A DNA stretch of 64,000 nt, taken from assembly GCA_044225795.1 (NCBI GenBank), contig JBGAIF010000008.1, positions 124,001 to 188,000 of the forward strand. Direction: 5' to 3'. A model generated the notes under the pieces. It had not been told where the DNA came from and made no database searches. It saw nothing but the letters and a program-made list of their open reading frames with translations. Source of the stretch: Nemorincola sp044225795 (GTDB taxonomy: Bacteria > Bacteroidota > Bacteroidia > Chitinophagales > Chitinophagaceae). Position numbers and translations under genes: made by a program. Of the stretch, positions 29,201 through 34,789 are shown one piece after another; positions within the stretch are counted from its first letter, which is position 1; the number at the start of each line of letters is the position of its first letter.

Positions 29201-29361
29201 GCTGGGGCCAGACCGTATTTGAAACATCTAATGAACGATATGGCTGGGATGGTACTTTTAATGGCATTCCCCAGGACATAGGCACCTATTTCTACTACAT
29301 CAGCTATGACTGCAACGGCAAGACGATAGAAGAAAAAGGAGATGTGACCCTGGCCCGGTAA
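26293..29361 (+). CDS. Choice-of-anchor L protein with Ig-like repeats and type B T9SS domain
   Basis: 1022 residues. Signal peptide (to about 29), then a choice-of-anchor L domain (about 35-270; FGIGSGIILTTGKATGASGP, ILEFDFSVVGDTVRFNYQFG, EEYN). Three repeats of the same type as in the two giant proteins follow (27136-27790), then two SprB-like units (GQTYIFGGTTYSTAGSYTHT and EHYAFGGKYYNTPGDYTYHT), Ig/PKD-like segments and a C-terminal gliding-motility-associated type B sorting domain (TLFTPNGDGKNDVF ... NRWGQTVFETS ... GTYFYYI). Surface-exposed and probably adhesive. Unlike the giant proteins it has the type B export signal. Confidence 0.9.
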   Translation: MCAIKHKPQLFTAVLTVLINIALSHSIYAQLAVAPNQTATVLASALAGPGITISSPTLSCPGQANGLFTVTPGTILGTGTTLFGIGSGIILTTGKATGASGPESTLANTNNGAAGDAALNTLAGSTTHDACILEFDFSVVGDTVRFNYQFGSEEYNKSTCGPYNDAFAFFISGPGIPGTDNMALVPGTTIPVTVNSVNSGIPGTGYTLANCTSMGAGSPFTSYYVDNTGGANFTYKGYTTKMSAVHKVIPCNTYHLKLTIADAGNSFYDSGVFIEAGSLTTPSISGASSVCVGNTATLSDPIAGGTWSSSNTTVATINPSTGYASGISAGTATITYSFGPGCYVTTPFTVNPLPSAISGASQVCVGSSITLSNTTPGGIWTSTNTAIATIHPATGIVTGNAPGTVTINYTTGAGCTASTTISVSPIPAVITGSATLCTGDTTILSCITPGGIWTSSNPSVALAGSTSGKLAGVSGGMATITYTIPTGCYRTTSATIKTVYKGVVSAGICPGQTYIFGGTTYSTAGSYTHTFPTAYCDSIVTLNLSINPTSSTELTGKICEGEHYAFGGKYYNTPGDYTYHTTNMYGCDSAVKLHLIVAPIPSRPNTAMNVYYCLGQPAVPLKAAGKDLLWYSSYSDMGATVPPTPNTGTTGTYLYYVSQTADGCESVRDTIAVTVYPTPDATISPRSATICRSDTVRLTAAFQNEATYTWSLPKGVYVIHQSTPDTVTIKCDTTGYLPVILTVKYPQAQCTNADTIKVHAVTAPELQIQSRHDVCIGDTVVVAVQSATDGITNYTWHFGDASILSATDAAHAGPFKLLWVNSGTHTIEVNGQVGDLCRSADITDTIMVHQDPEAGIIADRTDGICIGDSILFSVKSYNYDYFYTWTPEHFFNNLNQKEIYGRIELPGYVRLTVQDPFGCTATDQVLINAKNCCNVSFPTLFTPNGDGKNDVFRPITPGNHAIHIFRVANRWGQTVFETSNERYGWDGTFNGIPQDIGTYFYYISYDCNGKTIEEKGDVTLAR
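27136..27790 (+). repeat. Three coding repeats shared with the giant T9SS proteins
   Basis: Three units of about 218 bp encode the ISGASSVCVG ... GGTWSSSNTTVATI ... AGTATITYSFGPGC pattern found 32 times in the two giant proteins on the other strand. Confidence 0.85.
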
Positions 29362-29376
29362 CGGAACCGTACTGAC

Positions 29377-29500
29377 GCAAAGTGCGCAATTTGTTTTTTC
29401 ACAGGCATGTGTGCAATAGTGAACGTAAAAAGCTGATAATCAACATTAATGTGCGCAACACACTTTACACAGTGTGCAATTTTGCCGGAGCTGTTTCGCT
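29377..29500. repeat. Diverged tandem partner of the 29.55-kb repeat block
   Basis: Within the 417-bp non-coding gap 29362-29778. It shares TGCGCAA, ATGTGTGCAAT, GTGTGCAAC/CACAC and CACAGTGTGCAATTTTGC with the block starting about 170 bp downstream, with many substitutions. No coding signal is seen. Confidence 0.6.
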
Positions 29501-29546
29501 TGGTACTGACCGCCCTGTGCTTTAACACGAGGAGCATTAAGCCCGT

Positions 29547-29770
29547 ACAAAGCTCACCAAACTGCGCAACTTCTTTTTCCCGGCAATGTGTGCAATCCTG
29601 CACTTAATTCATTGGCGATCAATATCAAAGTGTGCAACACACACTACACAGTGTGCAATTTTGCGAAACAGCCAGCCTGGCGATAGCAATAGGATACCAC
29701 AAATGCTGTGCCAATGTTTGATAGCCTGCAAGTATTCCTATAAGAAGACCAGGGATTGTTTTGTCCTGCC
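29547..29770. repeat. Dispersed non-coding repeat block, copy A
   Basis: About 224 bp, clearly alignable with 40532-40768 (identical stretches such as CTGCGCAACTTCTTTTTCCC with one change, and AATGCTGTGCCAATGTTTGA). It contains small inverted repeats (GTGTG-CAA-CACAC). The coding potential is not conserved in one frame. The 3' end runs up to the stop of the membrane protein gene. Confidence 0.75.
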
Positions 29771-29778
29771 GGCGCGCA

Positions 29779-31071
29779 TCAGGCAGTCCAGGCATCCCAT
29801 TTATCCATGTAAGGGAATTTAATATCTGCAAGACTGTTAAACATGGCATACAGGAGCGAGGGAAACACCTGGTACATTAACCGATCCTGCGATGTACGCA
29901 AATGCCAGTCCAGATCCATTGGCGTGACCACATATATTCCCTGGTATGCGATCAGGCAGCATAACACCAGCAGCACTTGTTTCGCGGGCATCTTTTTTTG
30001 TATGATGCAAGCCAGAAGATAGCAAGCAAATAACAGGGCAGTGTATTTAAACCGGTGCCCTATCCTGATGACAAATGAATCGAATATCTGTTGATATCTG
30101 CTGCCATCAAAAAGGTAACTCCATGTATCAGACCCGATGCCACTCACCATGTCATTCTGCACATCGAACGACAGCTTAAATATAGCCAACACGCCAAGTG
30201 GAAAGGCTAATGAAAATAATGTAAGCTTATAATTCTGCCCGGAAAAGAACGTTTTTGCATAGAATAACAGAAAGATGGCGGCCAGTATAAGTCCTTCGTT
30301 CTTTGCCCACGCACACAATCCAAGGAATAAGGCAGAGAGTACCAGGTATTTCCGATCGGTGGCGGCATAGTTGATACAGACACAGGCACTAAGAAAGAAA
30401 AGTGCGATCACCACCTCGGCATATTGGTGTACTCCTACCACTACATATATGCCATCAAATATATACACCGCAAACACAAGAGCAGCGAGGATAATGTTTC
30501 TTCCTGATATTTCGTTGAATATCATCACCGGCATGCATATGCTCGTGAGAAAAGCAAAAACGAAAGGAACGATCAATAAATAATCAGAACCAAACAGCCG
30601 CAAGAAGAAAGCAATAGTTGCCGGCAGACACAATGGATAATCGACATGCGTGCGTTCTTTATACCGGAACAGATTATGCCAATTGTCGGGATCTGAAAGA
30701 AACTGAGCCTTTAAGTTCCACATATCCCATGCATCCCATTCTCCATGCTTGCCGGCAAAATGGACAGCAACATAAGTAAACATATACATCCCTACCCCAA
30801 GAAGCAAAGCAGGCAAACCTATTCTTAGCAGAGCACCCTTTATACTCATCTTTTTATCATTCCGCTCTATTGCCAGCCGGTTCCTGACATCACCCCCAAG
30901 AATTTTCGGAGAATCAGTCATGACCCAGATACTTAATAAAGTAAGGAATATCAATACCATTGCTCCGCAAAGCCAAAAAGGCAGCGAAAAATATAGTGAC
31001 AAAAAGTAAAGACTACTGATGCAGCCTGTAAACATCCCGATCAAAACAATAAAACGGTTGCTCTTTCTCAT
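29779..31071 (-). CDS. Multi-spanning membrane protein, GT39/GT-C-like glycosyltransferase
   Basis: 430 residues from the ATG at 31071 (MRKSNRFIVLIG). The longer frame to 31101 would overlap the upstream gene and put polar residues before the first helix, so the inner start is preferred. About 10-11 hydrophobic helices. After the third is WDAWDMWNLKAQFL, an acidic/aromatic extracytoplasmic loop like that of GT-C sugar transferases that use polyprenyl-phosphate donors. It is followed by HVDYPLCLPATIAFF. It lies 1 bp after the small membrane protein gene on the same strand and is probably co-translated. Role in surface glycan or protein glycosylation is inferred. Confidence 0.7.
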   Translation of the reverse strand: MRKSNRFIVLIGMFTGCISSLYFLSLYFSLPFWLCGAMVLIFLTLLSIWVMTDSPKILGGDVRNRLAIERNDKKMSIKGALLRIGLPALLLGVGMYMFTYVAVHFAGKHGEWDAWDMWNLKAQFLSDPDNWHNLFRYKERTHVDYPLCLPATIAFFLRLFGSDYLLIVPFVFAFLTSICMPVMIFNEISGRNIILAALVFAVYIFDGIYVVVGVHQYAEVVIALFFLSACVCINYAATDRKYLVLSALFLGLCAWAKNEGLILAAIFLLFYAKTFFSGQNYKLTLFSLAFPLGVLAIFKLSFDVQNDMVSGIGSDTWSYLFDGSRYQQIFDSFVIRIGHRFKYTALLFACYLLACIIQKKMPAKQVLLVLCCLIAYQGIYVVTPMDLDWHLRTSQDRLMYQVFPSLLYAMFNSLADIKFPYMDKWDAWTA

Positions 31072-31072
31072 A

Positions 31073-31459
31073 TCAATGGCGACTTGTAAGCAGAAAACCA
31101 CAACTACTATACTCTTTCTTCCACAATACTTTTCGTCTTTTAATAAGTGTTGAAAAATCTACACCCGGCCTCAGCACAGGGAACACTGAAAGCACCGTAT
31201 CACATTCATTCGGGTCCGGAGACAAGTAGTGTGGCGCTAACGCATAACGTGCCCACAAATAAAATGTGGCAGTATTCGTCGTATCGCCATAAACATGAAA
31301 TGAGATCGCTGCCCCTGCAGGCACTATTTCCTTAACGTCTGCAACAGCCACTTTCATCTCATCTACCTGATCCTGAATAGTGGCGATCTTATCAATGAAG
31401 CTTTTTGTACCATAGATAAGGAAACAAATGATCATCAACGGCGCGATCAACTCTTTCAT
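31073..31459 (-). CDS. Small membrane protein with extracytoplasmic domain
   Basis: 128 residues from the ATG at 31459 (MKELIAPLMIICFLIYG); a start 6 codons earlier is possible. One N-terminal transmembrane helix, a short coiled-coil-like stretch (KIATIQDQVDEMKVAVADVK), then a soluble domain (FHVYGDTTNTATFYLWARYA, LSPDPNECDTVL). The aromatic ARYALAPHYL segment resembles soluble parts of GT-C-type membrane proteins. Its stop is next to the start of the glycosyltransferase-like gene, so the pair probably acts together. No named family is recognised. Confidence 0.65.
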   Translation of the reverse strand: MKELIAPLMIICFLIYGTKSFIDKIATIQDQVDEMKVAVADVKEIVPAGAAISFHVYGDTTNTATFYLWARYALAPHYLSPDPNECDTVLSVFPVLRPGVDFSTLIKRRKVLWKKEYSSCGFLLTSRH

Positions 31460-31607
31460 AGCATCACAAAATAACAAGTAATTGAATAGTTGCCCGGTAA
31501 AATTTTTTGTAACCTATTATTTGCAAACAGCCCCTGTTGTCCGGGATATTCCAAAAGGCATTCCGAACTCCGAATAGAAATCCGTCTACAACGGAATTTA
31601 TTATGAC

Positions 31608-31795
31608 AAATCTAAATGTTTTAGAGCAGGAAACAGAGCGGGAGCGGATTGCAAATCCCGAACAATATGCTTTAAAATCACAGATCCGAAAGAACGGGGC
31701 AAGATCGCGTTTCAAACGCTACCCGCTTCACCTTCGTTGAAAAGGAGGAGTTAGTGCATTACGGGTTGTTGGTGAAGAACAGCAATGACGACGGA
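31608..31795. repeat. Dispersed repeat, copy without internal block
   Basis: 31636-31701 matches 40399-40464 with 2 differences in 66 bases, including GGATTGCAAATCC. Weaker similarity continues to GGGTTGTTGGTGAAGAAC at about 31763. The copy at 40.4 kb has an extra block of about 239 bp at the GGGTTG point. A reading frame (ERERIANPEQYAL) is kept across the matching segment in both copies. Confidence 0.75.
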
Positions 31796-32018
31796 ATGTG
31801 TGCCCGGAACATTATGCTGGCAGCAAAAGCGATAGAACTCGATATATGCCCTGTTGGATTCGGAAAATTTGTGGCACAAACAAAAGGCTATTACAAATTT
31901 AATTCCTACAGAAGAAACGGTTCTGCTATCCATTGTTGTTGGATTTGGAAACGAACATCCATCCACGATCGGATAGAGGACAATGTAGTATTCCTCAGAG
32001 CTATTTATCTTAGTGGAA
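31788..32018 (+). pseudogene. Nitroreductase-family gene remnant (C-terminal part)
   Basis: In frame 1 the translation GMCARNIMLAAKAIELDICP and VGFGKFVAQTKGYYKF matches the FMN-binding C-terminal half of nitroreductases. Near 31902 the match moves to another frame (NLIPTEETVLLSIVVGFGNE HP), then near 31962 returns to the first frame (DRIEDNVVFL), the usual end of the family. Two compensating frameshifts and the missing N-terminal half show a dead gene. It directly follows a dispersed repeat, which may have destroyed the 5' part. The intact family reduces nitro compounds, quinones or flavins. Confidence 0.72.
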
Positions 32019-32025
32019 AATTGCT

Positions 32026-32442
32026 ATGGGCACGAGCATTTTCATGCAGGAAGACGAAAAACCAACAGACGAGGCGCTCGCTAATGGATTAGCTGGTGCC
32101 TCGTCGTTTTGGAAAGATATCTGCAAATATGTAAGTAGTTCTTTTCCTAACGCGACCGAAGAATGGAAATATTCAGGGAAGAAATTCGGGTGGAGCTACC
32201 GTCTAAAAGATCAGAAAAGGGTGATCATTTACCTACTGCCTCGTGACAGCTCAATGAAGATATCCATGGTCTTTGGACAAAAAGCTACCGATGCTGTTAT
32301 GAACAGTACAGTATCTAAAACCATAAAAGAAGAACTTGCAGGTGCCAAGGCATATGCAGAAGGCAGAGGTATCAAAATAGAAGTAACAAAAAAGTCTTTA
32401 CAGGACATAAAAACACTCATCGACATAAAACTTGCCAACTAG
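32026..32442 (+). CDS. DUF3788-family protein
   Basis: 138 residues. The pattern DEKPTDEALANGL ... FPNATEEWKYSGKKFGWSYR, LKDQKRVIIYLLPRD, KISMVFGQKATDAVM and YAEGRGIKIEV is characteristic of the DUF3788 family, small cytosolic proteins without known activity. Length is normal. It starts just after the nitroreductase remnant and is convergent with ftsH (11 bp between stops). No regulatory site was seen upstream. Confidence 0.82.
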   Translation: MGTSIFMQEDEKPTDEALANGLAGASSFWKDICKYVSSSFPNATEEWKYSGKKFGWSYRLKDQKRVIIYLLPRDSSMKISMVFGQKATDAVMNSTVSKTIKEELAGAKAYAEGRGIKIEVTKKSLQDIKTLIDIKLAN

Positions 32443-32453
32443 CAAAAATCACT

Positions 32454-34349
32454 TTAACCCGTATTACGTTTACCCAGCACACCTTCGATCTCTTCCCTGT
32501 GCACAATTTCCTTTTTGAGCAATAAATTTGCAAGGGCATCAAGTTCTTCTCTCTTACCGGCAAGTATTTCGGTAGTTGTTTTGTGTGCTTCATTGACGAG
32601 CTTCCGTACCTCTTCATCTATTAGCTGACCGGTTGCTTCACTATAAGGCTTCTGCAACGAACTCTCATAAGAACCGGTTGAATCATAGTAGCTAATGGTA
32701 CCCAAAGCCGGGTCCAATCCAAGGTTAGCCACCATCATATATGCCTGCTTGGTCACCTTTTCCAGGTCATCCAGAGCTCCGGACGAGGGTTGCCCGAAAA
32801 TAACCTCCTCCGCCACCCTGCCTCCCAGCGCTGCACACAATTGATCTTTAAATTGTGCCAAAGTAACGATCTGGTGTTCTTCGGGCAGATACCATGCACT
32901 ACCTAATGACTTTCCCCTGGGAATGATGCTAACCTTGATGATCGGGTCTACGTTTTTGAGCATCCAGCTGACAACAACGTGGCCGGCCTCATGGTATGCG
33001 ATCACCTTTTTCTCTTTTGGGTTTATTATTTTGGTTTTCTTTTCCAGCCCAGCTACTATCCGGTCTATAGCACTAAAGAAGTCGTCCCCATCCACCTTAT
33101 CTTTCTTTTGTCTTGCCGCTATCAGTGCTGCTTCGTTACACACATTTGCTATATCGGCGCCGGAAAAACCCGGCGTTTGAGCTGCCAGTGAAGCTCCGTT
33201 CACTGAAGCAGCGAGTTTCAGCGGCTTAAGATGCACATTGAAGATGGCCTCACGTTCCACTACATTCGGCAACTCAAGGTAAATGTGCCGATCAAATCTG
33301 CCCGCCCTGAGGAGTGCCGGATCCAATATGTCTGCTCGATTAGTAGCAGCCATCACGATAACCCCGGTATTAGGATCAAAACCATCCATTTCGGTAAGTA
33401 ACTGATTGAGTGTGCTGTCGCGCTCATCGTTGGCCTGGAATGATTGTGCCTTACCCCTGATCCTTCCCACCGTATCGATCTCATCAATAAAAATGATACT
33501 GGGCGCTTTTTCCTTTGCCTTATCAAACAGATCTCTTACACGCGACGCACCCACACCGACAAAAATTTCTATGAACTCCGATCCGGATAACGAGAAGAAT
33601 GGAACTCCTGCCTCGCCGGCAACGGCTTTCGCCATCAATGTCTTTCCACTTCCGGGAGGGCCAATCAGCAGTACCCCCTTGGGAATTTTCGCGCCGAGAC
33701 GGGTGAAGTTTCCAGGATTCTTCAAGAAATCCACTACCTCAATCACTTCAGCCTTGGCTTCTTCATATCCGGCCACATCTTTGAAACTTATCGGACTTAT
33801 CGCCCCCTTGGTGTATTCTGCATCACGTGTCTTTCCAAAATCATACACCGATCTACCTGCCGGTCCACCACCCCCGAGTGTTTTCCTGAAAGAGATGTAT
33901 AGCACACTAAGTATGACAAGCGGCAATATCCAAGTAAAAATTGCAGATACCCAGCTTGCCTTCGACGAGTAAGTTACACTTACCTTGTCCACCTCTTTGA
34001 ACGTCACCTGCAATTCATCAAGCCGGCGCTCAAATACATCAGGAGACCCTATCTGAAAACAGTATTGTGCACCGGGAGAACTGACAGACCTTCTGAGAGC
34101 TGGCAAATCCTTATAAACAGCCTTTTTCAGACTATCCGGCTTAATATATACATCCACAGTCTCCCGATTAACTATATTGACCCGCTCTACGTCGTGTCGA
34201 AGAACCATGTCCTTAAAGACATTCCATGAAACTTCTGTTTTTGCACTCTTTACTGACAAGTAAAGTATAGCGGCAATACCCAGTACCATGAAATAAAACA
34301 TGAATGATGGCTTACCGGAAAAGAGTTTATTTGATCTATCAGACGACAA
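32454..34349 (-). CDS. ftsH: ATP-dependent zinc metalloprotease FtsH
   Basis: 631 residues. Two N-terminal transmembrane helices (about 15-33 and 133-153) flank a periplasmic FtsH_ext domain. An AAA+ module follows with Walker A GPPGSGKT at 230-237, Walker B IIFIDEID and the arginine-finger region (LLRAGRFDRHI), then the M41 peptidase with zinc site HEAGH at 453-457. It is a hexameric inner-membrane protease that extracts and degrades membrane and short-lived proteins. Length and motifs are intact. Its promoter region carries two CRP/FNR-type sites (34405-34438) shared with a divergent small gene, unlike a typical housekeeping ftsH. It may therefore be a stress- or oxygen-responsive paralogue; this is inferred. 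Confidence 0.95.
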   Translation of the reverse strand: MSSDRSNKLFSGKPSFMFYFMVLGIAAILYLSVKSAKTEVSWNVFKDMVLRHDVERVNIVNRETVDVYIKPDSLKKAVYKDLPALRRSVSSPGAQYCFQIGSPDVFERRLDELQVTFKEVDKVSVTYSSKASWVSAIFTWILPLVILSVLYISFRKTLGGGGPAGRSVYDFGKTRDAEYTKGAISPISFKDVAGYEEAKAEVIEVVDFLKNPGNFTRLGAKIPKGVLLIGPPGSGKTLMAKAVAGEAGVPFFSLSGSEFIEIFVGVGASRVRDLFDKAKEKAPSIIFIDEIDTVGRIRGKAQSFQANDERDSTLNQLLTEMDGFDPNTGVIVMAATNRADILDPALLRAGRFDRHIYLELPNVVEREAIFNVHLKPLKLAASVNGASLAAQTPGFSGADIANVCNEAALIAARQKKDKVDGDDFFSAIDRIVAGLEKKTKIINPKEKKVIAYHEAGHVVVSWMLKNVDPIIKVSIIPRGKSLGSAWYLPEEHQIVTLAQFKDQLCAALGGRVAEEVIFGQPSSGALDDLEKVTKQAYMMVANLGLDPALGTISYYDSTGSYESSLQKPYSEATGQLIDEEVRKLVNEAHKTTTEILAGKREELDALANLLLKKEIVHREEIEGVLGKRNTG

Positions 34350-34373
34350 TGTATATCAGTTTTAAAACGAGAC

Positions 34374-34438
34374 CGAAAGTAGGCCGAAGCATTATCTACG
34401 AAAATGACCTAAGTCAATGAGGAACGTGATCCACGTCA
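34374..34438 (-). promoter_or_regulatory. ftsH promoter with paired CRP/FNR-type sites
   Basis: Distal site TGATCCACGTCA (34427-34438), proximal site TGACCTAAGTCA (34405-34416), centres 22 bp apart. A -7-like box TACTTTCG on the minus strand occupies 34374-34381, its last base 36.5 bp from the proximal centre and 25 bp before the ATG. The same 65-bp geometry recurs at four other promoters of this block. Confidence 0.65.
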
Positions 34439-34469
34439 CCCGTTCGACTGGCAGCCTGTTGGAGATTTG
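34405..34469 (+). promoter_or_regulatory. Promoter of the 59-residue ORF sharing the ftsH sites
   Basis: Read on the plus strand, site 34427-34438 is proximal and 34405-34416 distal. An 8-base box GAGATTTG ends at 34469, again 36.5 bp from the proximal centre and 16 bp before the ATG. The box matches TAnnTTTG at all but the first base. The pair of sites can thus act in both directions. Confidence 0.5.
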
Positions 34470-34484
34470 TAAAAAATAAGCGAC

Positions 34485-34664
34485 ATGAGTACACCAGATA
34501 CAAATCCCGAGATCGTTCCACCTGCTGTACCCGAATTAAAGCCGGGACCAGGTAAAGAAGTAGATCCAACTCCCAATACCGATGTACCACCCGGGGAAAA
34601 ACCTCAACCAACACGGCCACCGAGGGAGATCCCTGTTAAAAAAGAGAGAACCGACACAACTTAA
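34485..34664 (+). CDS. Small proline-rich protein, 59 residues
   Basis: ATG at 34485, TAA at 34662-34664. The product starts MSTPDTNPEIVPPAVPELKP and has 16 prolines in 59 residues with many Glu, Lys and Thr, and no hydrophobic segment, so it is probably a soluble disordered protein. Similar short Pro/Glu-rich proteins occur in Bacteroidota, but no named family is recognised. Support comes from context: the gene lies between ftsH and the Lon-like gene and has a correctly spaced copy of the same regulatory array. It is likely a co-regulated member of this block. Function unknown. Confidence 0.65.
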   Translation: MSTPDTNPEIVPPAVPELKPGPGKEVDPTPNTDVPPGEKPQPTRPPREIPVKKERTDTT

Positions 34665-34678
34665 ATAGTTTAACCAGT

Positions 34679-34743
34679 TAACAACAATCATCAGGCCAGG
34701 TGACGAAAATCATAATACCCCTGTAACTGTCTATTCATTTTTG
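34679..34743 (+). promoter_or_regulatory. Lon-like gene promoter with paired CRP/FNR-type sites
   Basis: Distal site TAACAACAATCA (34679-34690, one base off TGA-N6-TCA), proximal TGACGAAAATCA (34701-34712), centres 22 bp apart. A -7-like box CATTTTTG (34736-34743) ends 36.5 bp from the proximal centre and 47 bp before the ATG. Confidence 0.6.
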
Positions 34744-34789
34744 CAGCACGATCGGTCTTACGATCGCAACCACCCAAATCAACAATATA

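Noticed and set aside
29586..29822. Plus-strand ORFs in the dispersed repeat (also at 40528-40782)
   Set aside because: The two copies match in different frames in their first halves, so the frame is not conserved. They are treated as non-coding.
31537..31740. 67-residue ORF as an intact gene
   Set aside because: Only its second half is shared with the other repeat copy, its first part lies in unrelated sequence, and the other copy stops early. Reported only as a conserved frame.
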